DNA of 26,502 bases from Fomitopsis serialis (GCF_022376445.1 NW_025955456.1:1-26502), one strand, 5' to 3'. Shown: positions 1-10,780, counted from the stretch's first letter. Translations and numbers: made by a program. Notes: a model not told the origin generated them from the sequence alone.

Positions 1-3000
1 GTCCACATCGCTGCGAAAGAGAGCAATCCAGACGATCGACGGACTGTCGAGGAAGGTCAACTTCTCCGATCACGCATCACGCATCATCCATCCTCTAGTC
101 CGCGTCCTATCGAATGCAGAATTGCGGAGCACCGTAATGGAGACACTGTGCTCACTGGTGATACAGCTCGGGTCAGATTCGCTGTGTTCGTTTCCACCGT
201 AAACAAGGTAGGCGTTAGCATGGTCTGCGCGCCGCCTGCTAATCATGATTTCCAACAGAGTCTTATCCGGCATCGTTTTCAACATGCTCGTTACGACAAC
301 CTGATTACCAAGCTCTTGAGTGGCGACAGACTTCCGCAGGAAGCGGGTATACTGGAAGCATCGTTCGTCCCTCTCTGTTCTTATGTCAAGGGACAAGTTA
401 AACTTTCCCTCATAGCGACAGTACTAAGGCGGTTGAGTTCACCGCCCCTGCCGAGGCAAACAAGATGACCGTCAATCAACAGCACCTCAAGCAGGCATGG
501 GACGTTTCGCAGATCGCTGCTAAGGACGACTGGAACGACTGGATGCATCGGATCACAGTAGAGTTCATGAAGGAGTCGCCTTCCCATGCTCTTCGCGCGT
601 GCATGAGTCTAGTTGACGTACATCCGCCTCTTGCCAAAGAGCTGTTCAACGCGGCGTTTATATCTTGCTGGGGCGAGCTTTACGATCAATACCAGGTACC
701 CCCTTGTCCGAGGCATATCTGCAGTGTCACTAACTTGGTAATTTCGTAGGAAGACTTGGTTCGCTCGATTGAGTGCGCCATCACGTCGCCCATTGCTCCC
801 GCAGAAATTGTACATCGCTTGCTGAACCTCGCGGAGTTCATGGAACATGAAGAAAAGGCCCTCCCCATTGAGAACCGGACACTCGGAGAGTATGCTATGA
901 AGTTTCACGCATACGCCAAGGCGTTGCATTACAAGGAACTCGAGTTCTTCACAGAAACATCGCCTACGATCATCGAGGCGCTGCTTGGTATCAACTCGAA
1001 GCTTCAGCAACATGATGCCGCATGGGGTACTCTGTTGATAGCCCGAGAACAGTACGACGTGAGCAAGCATGAAGAATGGTACGAGCGACTCGGGCGATGG
1101 ACGGAGGCTCTCACCACCTACGAGAAGAAGGCACGGGAGGATCCGGACAACCTTGATGTGGCCATAGGGAGGATGCGATGTCTACACGCGCTGGGCGAAT
1201 GGAAGGAACTCGCGGAGCAAGTGGAGGAGAATTGGACGAAGGCCGCTCATGAGGACCGTAGGGAGATCGCGCCCATGGCCGCCGCTGCTGCTTGGTCCCT
1301 GAACGATTGGGATGCCATGGAAGATTACATAGTGACGATGAGGCCTGATTCGGGCGACAGGCCATTCTACCGTGCCATCCTATCGGTACACCAGAATCAG
1401 TTTCCGAAAGCTATGCAACAGATTGCGAAGGCGCGTGATCAACTTGATCCAGAACTCATGTCGCTTGTGGGCGAAGGATATGGTCGCTCTTACAAGTAAG
1501 TGGTCAGCCATCAGCGATAGTTTTTCGCTGAGGTGGTATGCAGCATCATGGTACGGGCGCAAATGCTGTCCGAGCTCGAGGAAATCATTACATATAAGCA
1601 ATATGCCGACCAGCCAGAGCGTCAGGCATCCATGAGAAGAACCTGGATGAAACGGTTCGTAGTGGCTTGGATGTAAAGTGCAGTTCAACTCACGCGAGCT
1701 CGCACAGGCTGCAAGGGTGCCAGCCAGACGTGGAAGTCTGGCAGCGTATCCTGCAAGTTAGGGCCCTTGTTCTCACTCCGGACGAAGACCCGATAATGTG
1801 GATCAAGTTCGCGAACTTGTGCCGGAAATCTGACCGCATGGTATTAGCGGAGAAGACAATCAACTCGCTCCTATCGTCGGAGAGGGTTCGTATATTGTCC
1901 CCCTTACTTCCCTGCGCTTCGAGTACTGATTGGTTGTCGCACAATGAAGGCTCCGAACGCCGTTGTATATGCCCAGCTGAAGTACATTTGGGCGACGGGT
2001 GCCCGAGAAGAAAGTCTGAGCTATCTCCGCTCACTTTGTGCCAACCTGGAGAGGGGTCTTCAAAATGGCGCCATCAGTCACTCACCGGAAATCGCGAGGC
2101 AGAAACCGAACGAGAAGCTCGATGAGGTCTCCAGGTTACTCGCGCGTTGCTATCTGAAGCTGGGAGAATGGCAAGTGGCCCTCAGGGAAGATTGGGGTTC
2201 TGTACGTTTCCGTCCCACCACCGTTGGTCTTAACATCCTGACTTTCGTCTAGCGCAACATCAAGGACATCCTACACTCCTATTACCTAGCTACTCACTAC
2301 GATCCAACGTGGTACAAGGCGCAGCATACTTGGGCTCTTGCTCATTTCGACGTCGTCGGTTACTTGGAAAGCCAAACGGAGAACAGAGCTTCAGATGTTC
2401 CACCCGAGAACCTGGCACTGCACATCACACAGGCTATCAAAGGTACGTCGTATGCGAATATGTAGTTCGGCAATGGGGGCTAACGATGTGTGGACAGGAT
2501 TCTTCACTTCCATCAACTTGCGGAATGAGAACACCCTACAAGACACCCTGCGGTTGCTCACACTCTGGTTCAAGTACGGAGATCATGTCGATGTCAGCCA
2601 AGCGATGAGCTCCGGCTTCGTGACCGTTGAGGTGGACACGTGGTTGGAAGTCATCCCTCAGGTAATCGCGCTCGTTTGTCCCTAGTCATCTGTCTGACTG
2701 TGAGCCAGATCATTGCCCGAATTCAAACGCCTAGTGCCAATATTCGCCGAGACATCAACCGACTTCTCACTGAAGTCGGGAAGCACCATCCGCAAGCCTT
2801 GGTGTACCCGTTGACTGTGGCGTCTAAGTCCTCTAGCGCGACCCGTAAGAATGCTGCAGAATCCATCATGAACCGCATGAGGGAGCACAGTGAGGAGGTC
2901 GTCAAACAGGTATGCCTCTCGCACCGTCCATTACACGCATATCAATACGTCTCTAGGCCAACATTGTCAGCCATGAACTGATCCGAGTGGCTATCCTCTG

Positions 3001-4956
3001 GCACGAAATGTGGCACGAAGGTCTTGAGGAGGCGTCGAGATTGTACTTCACGAACAAGGATCCGGAGGGCATGATTGTGTTCCTGGAGCCATTGCACAAG
3101 ATGATCGAGGATGTAGGTTCACTACGATGTTTGCGGGAGCTTCAGCTCAACATGCAACCAGGGACCCCAAACAGCGCGCGAAACGTCGTTCCATCAAGTC
3201 TTTGGTCGTGATCTGCAGGACGCTCGCGAGGCATGCAGGCGCTGGCGAGTCTTTGGCGAGCAGAGAGACCTCGATCGGGCTTGGGAGATTTACTACTCTG
3301 TAAGTAGGGCGGCTTCTGACAGTCGCGCAGTGTTGACCTCCCCACAGGTTTTCAAGAAAATTGAGAAGCAACTACAGAACCTGACGACGCTCGATCTCCA
3401 ATTCGTCTCCCCTGCACTCCTGAAGTCTCGAGATCTCCAGCTCGCAGTACCAGGTGCCTATCAAGCAGGACGACCGGTCATCACTATCGTCAGCTTTGCC
3501 ACAAAGCTAGTCGTCATTCAGTCTAAGCAGCGGCCGCGACGTCTCTCGCTGAGAGGCAGTGATGGCAAGGACTACCAATACGTTTTGAAAGGTACGTGTC
3601 ATCTGGACGGCTACGATCGTATCACTCACTTTACTCCAGGACACGAGGACCTGCGTCAAGACGAGCGTGTCATGCAGCTATTCAGTCTCGTCAACAACCT
3701 GCTATCCATTGACACTGACTGCTTCAAGAGACATCTGCATATCCAGCGTTTCCCTGTGATTCCACTCGCTCCTAATGCCGGATTGCTGGGATGGGTTAAG
3801 GACAGTGATACTCTCCATGTCTTGGTCAAGGACTACAGGGAATCGCGCAAGATCCTGCTGAACATCGAGTATCGCTTGATACTCAACGTAAGTTGAGGTG
3901 GACGTTTCCATTTGCAAATGCTGATACGCCTGGCAGATGGCGCCCGACTACGAGAACTTGATTCTGCTGCAGAAGATCGAAGTCTTCGAATACGCGCTTG
4001 AGAACACCACCGGGCAAGACCTCTATCGTGTGCTCTGGCTCAAGAGCGCGAGCTCCGAGCATTGGCTGGAGCGACGCGCTACATACACGCGCTCGCTCGC
4101 CGTGAACAGCATGGTCGGTCACATTCTCGGTCTGGGCGATCGTCACCCGTCCAACATGATGCTCGAGCGGAACACCGGGAAGGTGGTGCACATCGATTTC
4201 GGTGACTGTTTCGAGGTCGCGATGCACCGAGAGAAATTCCCCGAGAAGATTCCGTTCCGGCTGACCAGAATGCTCACGCATGCTATGGAGGTCAGCGGCA
4301 TCGAGGGTAGCTTCAGGAATACGTGCGAGATCAGCATGAAGGTCTTGCGAGACAACAAGGAGTCTCTCATGGCTGTACTCGAGGCCTTTGTATACGACCC
4401 TCTCATCAACTGGAGGTTGATGCAAGCCGATACTGTTGATGTTCGACGACCGGAGGGTACGCATGTTATTGCATCCTACATGGAAACCTCTGATATCGAC
4501 AGTGATTGTAGACCCTGCTCGCGAAACGACTCGTACTTCAGCATACCCTCAAGGGCCGATACGGAAGTTGAAGGCGGACGAAAACGACATCTTCAATGGT
4601 GAGTATTCGCACAGCTGCCTAGAGAAGAGAACGCTGTGCTCACGTTGGAGCAGAGCGTCAGGAGATTCGCAACGAACGTGCATTGTTCGTATATAATCGG
4701 GTGCAACACAAATTGACAGGTGAGGAGAAATGCTCTTCCAAAACAACATCTGCTGACGTTGCGAGCCAGGTCGTGACTTCAATCCGGACGTCCCGCTTTC
4801 TGTCGCTGCGCAAGTCGATAAGCTTATCATTCAGGCTACCTCGCTCGAAAATCTATGTCAGTGTTTTTCAGGATGGTGCGTACAGTCTTCTTTATTGTCT
4901 TTTGTGATCGTGGCGCTCATGCCGTGGTTTGTCGTGTCAGGTGTGCTTTCTGGTGA
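1..4956 (+). CDS. TOR: TOR serine/threonine kinase (PIKK family), 3' part, truncated by window start
   Basis: Catalytic subunit of TORC1/TORC2, the nutrient-sensing growth kinase. Exons: <1-207, 259-362, 416-695, 750-1495, 1544-1654, 1708-1885, 1950-2201, 2253-2442, 2498-2661, 2709-2909, 2957-3112, 3162-3299, 3348-3591, 3640-3887, 3937-4456, 4512-4598, 4654-4719, 4770-4875, 4941-4956. From exon 2 on, 3807 nt stay in frame (1268 residues). Domains in order: last HEAT repeats (exon 1), FAT (about 416-2909, e.g. [22 protein letters not shown]), FRB (2957-3299, [20 protein letters not shown]), kinase (3348-4456) with [14 protein letters not shown], catalytic loop [12 protein letters not shown] and metal-binding HIDFGDCFE, then FATC ending GWCAFW. 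The last Trp codon is split by a 65-nt intron, so the stop is at 4954-4956. About 1000 N-terminal residues lie left of the window. Exon 1 shows a one-base frame break near 178. Acceptor 1949 is an AAG. Confidence 0.97.
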
Positions 4957-5458
4957 TCAATTAGAAGAGGTTTCGATATGTATCTCTAGGATAGTGTGCT
5001 CTCTGTCTCTTGATATTGTCGTGCTGTTATTACGCTCTGAATCATGTGTACTCATACTACAGGACCCCATACAATCTGCTTTCACTTTCTTCGGACTGCT
5101 ACGCAATGGCATCCCACGATACACGGCGAATTGGTCCGTCTGAATTGCGGGCTTGTACAGTGCTTCGTTAACGGGCTTGTGAGCATATTCATGGCGGGGT
5201 CATGACTCCGCATCTCAGAATTATAAGACTTGAGTTTTTGGGGGCACTTCCCAGGAGGTGAATCGGGCTACATAGATCTTGATCTGAGATGAGAGGTCAA
5301 TCACGTGCCATGACATCAGGTACAGGCTACTAGTACGGACTGCGCCCCGGGGGACAGTGCACCGCGCACCACTGCGCTTGCAAGCATAATCGATTGTGCA
5401 ACCACCACCACCGCCTGAGCAGTTCACCGCGATCCTCATTCCAACAAAGCCTGCAAAC
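4957..5458. other. Intergenic: TOR 3' UTR and upstream region of the F-box/RCC1 gene
   Basis: About 500 bp between two genes on the same strand. No coding frame with recognisable content, RNA gene or repeat was seen. The open frame that runs on from the last large TOR exon into this stretch is only unspliced read-through of the final TOR intron. A short CCA-rich tract lies about 50 bp before the next start codon. Confidence 0.6.
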
Positions 5459-7744
5459 ATGCCTCAGCTTACTGACTTGCCAGTCGAACTCTTCCTCGAC
5501 AACATACTGCCACTGCTTCCTGTTCCTGATCTATCTAGTCTCGGTTGCGTGAACAGCCACTTCGCCCAACTGACCTCAGACGAGACGTTCTGGCACAGAA
5601 AGATCCAACAGGACTTCAACTTCACCGGTTCAGAAACTGCAAGAAAGAATGGATGGAAGTTCTTATATCGCCGTTTCTCCAAGCCCCGCGTCTTTGTCTG
5701 GGGGTGCGTCAGTTCTGGTTCGCGAAGAGTCGGTGATTAACAAGGACACATAGTGAGCGGAGCCACGGAAGGCTAGGATTGACCGAAGACCAGCTTCCTC
5801 AACCTGTCATGCGCGATGCTGTACCGTACCCTGTACAGTTGCGCATCCCAGACGTGCGCATCGTCAACCTTATCGCCGGAGGATGGTGAGATCCCAGCAG
5901 AATGGACATGGGTGTGGAGGCTGATGACTCTCAGGTCATTTCACGCATTGGACTCTCGTGGTACCATCTATGTGTGGGGTAAGTAAGTTCTCCTTATTTC
6001 ACGACTTTGCTTCACGATGTGCGTAGGAGTGCTCGATGGAGACAGTGCTGCCCTGCGTAGCGAAGGCTACGCCATGCCGGCCAAGCGCACGGAAGGTCCC
6101 ATGCGACTCAATCTCCCCGTGAAGATCCGAAGTATCAGGTATGTTTGCTTACAATTCCTCTCGTTCTATACCTACCGTGTATTCTATCAGCTGTGGGCGA
6201 TCGCACTGTGCCGCGCTCGATGCCAGCTCGTGCGTCTGGACCTGTATCTCGTGGGGTCGGCCCTTCATCCTATCAAGTCCCCTTCTCGACAAGACATCTC
6301 CCGAGACGACTCCTGCCCAAATTACTAGTGGCTGGTCATTCTCGGCGATCCTCACCGAATCCGGTGACGTCCTGGTATTTTGGCCTTTCTCTGGCGACAT
6401 GGCGGACGCTATCGCCACTAAATCGGAGGAACTCGATCAACTAAGCACCTCGCAGCCTACCAGGGCACTACCATCGTCACAGGAGCCCAGTGTCATTCCG
6501 TGCTATACGTGGAGGTTGCAAGGCATCGACCCAGTGAGGCTACCTGCCATTCCGACCGGCGACCTACCCGAGTTAAATGGAACCGGCGTGACGGTAGAAG
6601 GCGAAACGAAGCTTATCAAGGTGGCTGGTATGGACAACACGATCGTCGGACTGACCAACAAGGGGCACGTCCTCATGTACCAGATGATGGGAGGGGAGAA
6701 TCTACAGATTCGCAACCGTTGGGAATACGTGAGCGTCCGGCCGCCGTCGTGCTTGGCGCCTCTTATGAGTCTTCTCGTCTAGCTCCCTGAGTTCAGTGAG
6801 GTCGAGAAAGTTAAAGTACACAGTACCTTCACCGATACAACGTCCGAAGGACAGACACGCCCGGAACCTCCAGAAACCATGTTGATTACTCACGTGGGTG
6901 CGACTACCTTCCCCAGTCATCTGTACTGAATTTACCGCCGCCACTTCAGATTTCTGCTCAATTCAGAACGTTTGTTGCCTACTCAACTGGCGAGCGTTCC
7001 GTTGTCATCATGGGGAAAATTCAAGATCCTGGCTTTGTACCTGCCGGAGCCCCCCATACCCCGCCTCAAGTCTCACCCATGATACTCCCGGCGCTGCAGA
7101 ATCGCGACGTCATTTCCGTCGTACTCGGTGATTACCACTACGGTGCGCTGACGGCTGACGGCAAGCTCCTCACCTGGGGCGCATACTCCAAAGGCGCGTC
7201 CGGTCTCGGTGATCCTAGGAAGATCCCTGTGGGTCAACCCGGCGGATTCGGGGATGAGGACCAGCTTCAGGCGGCCGAGACGCGATGGAACATCTTGAGG
7301 TTTCCTCCCCCTGATGTAACGGTGCCGACGGAGGTTCGGTTTGACCATGGAGCGAAGAAGCAGAGGGAGACGTACTGCTTCGCCGCAGCTGCAGCAGGCT
7401 GGCACATGGGTGCATTGGTCATAGACCTGGAGGTAGGGAGCCACCATTCTGTCGTTTACGGCCGACCGTCGAGACTGAATGGATGTCCGCAGCCGGATGC
7501 CGAGAATGAGGACGAGGAGGCCGTGACAGATGAAAGTCAGCTTGACATGCCGGGTGCGTTTCCTGGGAATGAGCCGGACCATGGGCCCCGGGATTTCCCT
7601 GAAACACCCGGAGCCTTTCCAAGGATCCCGTTCGGCCGTGGTGGGCGCGCCATCCGGCTCGGTCTTGCTATGGCACGAGGGACAAGGCGGGGCGCTGCAA
7701 GAGGACGCGGAGGTGGCGGAGGGCCTGAACCTGCGATGGGGTGA
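5459..7744 (+). CDS. SAF1: F-box protein with RCC1-like repeats, Saf1-like SCF substrate adaptor
   Basis: Predicted substrate-recognition subunit of an SCF ubiquitin ligase. Exons 5459-5703, 5754-5885, 5935-5978, 6027-6138, 6191-6728, 6783-6893, 6950-7432, 7493-7744 give 638 residues. Residues about 3-50 form an F-box (LTDLPVELFLDNILPLLPV, then FAQLTSDETFWHRKI). From about residue 78 come RCC1 beta-propeller blades, each with a VWG/TWG turn: VFVWG, GTIYVWG, CGRSHCAAL, LGDYHYGALTADGKLLTWG. The C-terminus is acidic (ENEDEE) and ends in a Gly/Arg tail (RGTRRGAARGRGGGGG). An F-box followed by RCC1 repeats is the architecture of yeast Saf1. The assignment rests on architecture, so it may be a functional analogue. 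The ATG has a good context (gcaaacATGcc); the frame stays open upstream but offers no earlier ATG. The last intron (60 nt, no stop) could be retained, giving 658 residues. Confidence 0.88.
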
Positions 7745-7876
7745 CGAATACACAGAACGACATACAAACCGATCCGACCCAAGACGATATGTATTGTTGT
7801 ATTAGTACTGCTTGATGTTATAGAGCGTACCTCGTTGCGCAGGAAGATTGTCAAAAATAAGACTGTGCGTCACATA

Positions 7877-7956
7877 GGGCTTGGCCGGGAATTGAACCCG
7901 GGACCTCCTCCAAACATTAACCCTAAGAAGGAATCATACCTCTAGACCACCAAGCC
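7877..7956 (-). tRNA. tRNA-Pro (anticodon AGG) with an 8-nt intron
   Basis: Reads on the minus strand. The 7-bp acceptor stem pairs GGCTTGG (7956-7950) with CCAAGCC (7884-7878), and the discriminator is C (7877). The D arm contains GG. The anticodon stem CCTTC/GGAGG has one G-T pair, and the loop is TTAGGG plus T with anticodon AGG. The T arm is CCGGG-TTCAATT-CCCGG. The intron TTAATGTT (complement 7913-7920) sits one base after the anticodon, the standard eukaryotic position 37/38. Mature length is 72 nt before CCA. Position 34 A would be read as inosine, covering CCT and CCC codons. Confidence 0.93.
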
Positions 7957-7984
7957 ATGAAAGAGAACACCACAAATGGCACCA

Positions 7985-8110
7985 ATACGACGGAACAGTA
8001 TGTCCTCCAGGGCCTTCGCGATTGCAGACGGTGGCAGAGAAATCGTACCGAGATTGGCATTAATGTGGAATCCGATGATGGTAAGCTGACCACTGAGGCC
8101 GAGGGGTAGA
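7985..8110 (-). pseudogene. Probable reverse-transcriptase relic of a retroelement, fragment only
   Basis: On the minus strand a frame of about 40 codons reads QLTIIGFHINANLGTISLPP followed by SAIAKALEDILF. The pattern of a GF turn, an N/D-rich loop, then TISLPP and an amphipathic helix resembles the segment after the RT palm in Agaricomycete retroelement polyproteins. Nothing recognisable remains on either side, and the frame runs into the tRNA gene. It lies about 30 bp upstream of the tRNA's 5' end, the side that Pol III-targeting retroelements favour. The family call is from memory of such proteins and is uncertain. The opposite strand also carries a 50-codon ATG frame (7957-8109) that I do not consider a gene. 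Confidence 0.4.
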
Positions 8111-8235
8111 AGGCAGCCCGGGCGCGTAGTGGCCAAGTTAGATCGTGTTTGTTGTTGGCAGTTCCCACCGGCGTGGCCGGGCCTTCGATTCCGACGCCCT
8201 CTTCCTACTGCATTTACTTTCCTTCAGGGACCCCC

Positions 8236-9879
8236 ATGTCTGACTACCCTGACAGCTATACCGTCATGGCAAACTCTCTCATCTCTGACTCTGACTCCGA
8301 CAGCAGATCTCATGGGTCCGAGGGATCTCATGGACCTGAGGATAGTGTACCTGGTTCCGACTCGGACTCCAACGATACTCGTCCGGGAACCCCCCCCGAC
8401 CCTCATCTGCCCCCCAATGTCCGTCTATACTCTCCGGGCAACTCCTTCAATGAACACAATTCGTTCAGCTTGCCACAATCCCTCCTCCTTGGCTCGGGAA
8501 ACCCTCAGCGCTTCCTCCCTGACCTCGAGTCTCGCAAAGCGGTTGTCCACCACAAAGCGTGGCAATTCGAGGACGTGTTGGAGGCCGTAGGCCTTGTAAC
8601 GGACGCCGACGCGCACCTCCGCGCATACCTAATGCAAATCTATTTGCTACAGAAGGAATGGGAGCAAGCTGACTGCACCGGCTTTGTTGCCAAGGTACGC
8701 CCCTCCGTAACAATTTATATCTTCTTTCAATACATATTTTCTTATTGTAGAACATCGTCAACGTCAACGAAGCTCAGTACCGGATGCTGCAGAAGAAGAT
8801 CCAGGAGATACTGGAACTCCCTGTAGACGAGGCTGAGTCGGAGTTCGAGCGTTGTGTCGCTTTCATACAGGACGTGAGGTGAGTCCAAGAGATTCAACTA
8901 TTGGTGCGAAACCTACAAGTGACTCGGCATAGGATCGATTTCTGGCGTAGTTTGGGCAAAGTGGTCGCTATCGCGCCGACCTCGCAAGCCGATCTGACGC
9001 GACCCATAGTTGACCGTGTGGCGAACATCCTTCGCGAGGCAGAGCCTAATTCTGTCGGTTCAACTCTGGACATTGTCCCCAAGAGTTTTGTTGAGGTGCC
9101 TGACTTGATGTTCTACATGAACGACAAGACCGTCCATCAGCATGCAACCTATACCCCGCAGGCGCCGGGACCCATGATTTTCTTCTGTATAATAGCGCAG
9201 TCCCAGGAAGAATTTACGTACGAAACGAAGAAGGTTCGTGGAATGACAATGAGGCGTCTTCATACTGACCAGACCCTCAGATGTCTTTGGCTGTCCCCCA
9301 CCTCAGCCAACTGCAGGGGTTTATTATCGCGTTGATAATGCGGGCTGAGCCTCAAGCCCTGTCCAACTGTCTTTTCCAGGATGGTACCTTGTGCGACCCG
9401 ATGGAATGTCGTGTGCTCGCATATTGCCGCGAAGACTTCGACGCGTTTCTCCAATGCGCCGCGCGCTCCCAGTCCATCAAGGACTGGGAAAAGGAGGCGA
9501 ACTTCATGGTATGCGGCATCAACCTTGCTAGCATATGATGATCTGACAGCTACGCATGCAGTGGCTGACATCCATAACCTGGGGACCAAAGATGGTTCCG
9601 CATGAAGGCTGGGCGCGATTCACCACGACCATCAATACTATCTTCGCCTCCTATGGTGCCACAGCGGTGAGAGACGAGTCCACTGAGGATTCGACATGCA
9701 CGTTGTCGTTCTGGTCTCCCGAAGACCGCTTGGCGATTGTCGACCGCCTTCCCAACGACATCGCGCTCCGACTGAAGTTGGCGGTTCTGCGCGCCGCTCA
9801 GCGTGTGTCCGAGCGCGTGGCAGCTCGCCGACGTCGCGGACGCCGCGACATCTTATGTAGGGGCAGCGCAAGATGGTGA
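8236..9879 (+). CDS. Hypothetical protein, unrecognised, with acidic Ser/Asp-rich N-terminus
   Basis: Five exons, 8236-8694, 8751-8878, 8933-9233, 9281-9508 and 9562-9879, join in frame to 477 residues. Introns of 47-56 nt have normal GT-AG ends. Residues about 15-60 are a Ser/Asp/Glu-rich, probably disordered segment (SDSDSDSRSHGSEGSHGPED). The remainder looks globular and mixed alpha/beta, with Trp-rich stretches (KDWEKEANFM, WLTSITWGPKMVPHEGWARF), several Cys between 9371 and 9460, and a basic end (AARRRRGRRD). No signal peptide, membrane segment or catalytic motif is visible, and I do not recognise the family. The ATG at 8236 is the first in frame; another at 8266 is possible. The tRNA and RT-like relic lie just upstream. 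Confidence 0.75.
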
Positions 9880-10563
9880 AGGAAGACTTGGCTTTGTGGC
9901 TCGAGTGTAGTAGCATGTATGAAGTCCATTGTACGATCATGAATCCCATCAATACAACGATCGACGATCTCGAATGCTATGAATCCCATGTCCGAATATC
10001 TGCGCTGCGGAGCGCCGGGGCTGGCCGTCTCGTCTGCGTGCTGTTTCGCCCGCGCGCCCGCCGTCCCTCTCGCCCACGCGCTCTTGCTCACGCCTTCTCG
10101 CCTGCGCCTTTTTGCCCGCGCTCTCACATGTCTTCTCTGCTCGGCCACACTTGATCACCCTGGATGGCCCTCGCACCCCCCGCATACCGTGTATGTGCCG
10201 TCATGGGTAAGGATATGGTACTGTGTACACGTGTTGTAACATGTATGTAGGTACATCAGTGCCGACATCTATCCCCTTTGTATATACATCGAATTGCACT
10301 GTTGGTGTCTTCTCACTGTCGTCGCGTTGCAAATAACATTCCATTTTTGTTGAATTGTATGATTCGTACGGATCCGTGAGCTGCGAGCACTGGCAAAGCG
10401 TGAGAATTAAATAAGCTGATCTCGGGCTGGAGCATCGGCGGCTTCTGTGTCTCTGCTACGGTGCCCTATGGGCCCTACACTACAGGCTCTATGTAGACAA
10501 GGACATTCTATCCAGCTCTATGTAAAATGTACCCTTCCTTTTGCCCTCCCGTGCCCTACAGAC

Positions 10564-10583
10564 ACTACATAGGACTATGTAGT
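10564..10583. repeat. Perfect 9+9 bp palindrome next to the MITE-like element
   Basis: ACTACATAG and CTATGTAGT are exact inverse complements separated by GA. Related words occur upstream (GCTCTATGTA near 10489 and 10517, CTACACTACAG near 10475), so the 100 bp left of the MITE is internally repetitive. Function is unknown; it could be a remnant end of another element. Confidence 0.6.
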
Positions 10584-10613
10584 AACATTGCATTTTCCAG
10601 ATAGGCTTGAGTA

Positions 10614-10780
10614 TACTATTTCGGACCGGTCAGTCGGCAGCCCCCAGAAGTCGGCACCTGCCTGAAAAGGCTCGAAATTGTGGCGAGACGAGCGCTTCAG
10701 TGACCCAATCCGGCAACCCCCGCCTGGTAAGGCAACTCGCCGACTTCTGGGGGCTGCCGACTGACCGGTCCGAAATAGGA
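10614..10780. mobile_element. MITE-like non-autonomous DNA element with about 43-bp terminal inverted repeats
   Basis: Left arm 10611-10655 and right arm 10739-10783 are exact inverse complements over 45 bp except for one A/C difference at the fifth base; the shared core starts CTATTTCGGACCGGTCAGTC. The 83-bp interior has no coding frame. If the element is bounded as 10614-10780 it is flanked by TA on both sides (10612-10613 and 10781-10782), which would fit the TA target duplication of Tc1/mariner-type elements. The arms can be extended by a few bases, so the exact edges and the target-site call are uncertain. No transposase lies in the window and no second copy was seen. Confidence 0.82.

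Noticed and set aside
331..431. A second frameshift in TOR between exons 2 and 3
   Set aside because: The obvious donor GTATAC at 347 breaks the frame, but the GTTCGT donor at 363 joined to the acceptor at 415 keeps it, so no indel is needed here.
4895..5143. Hydrophobic 82-codon frame that could be read as a TOR extension or membrane peptide
   Set aside because: It is read-through of the last TOR intron; splicing 4876-4940 gives the invariant FATC ending GWCAFW and a stop.
5396..5458. Upstream in-frame start for the F-box gene with a poly-Pro leader
   Set aside because: That start is GTG; the first ATG is at 5459, directly before the F-box.
7957..8109. 50-codon plus-strand ATG frame beside the tRNA
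   Set aside because: It is antisense to the RT-like fragment and has no homology I recognise; most likely the complement of the relic.
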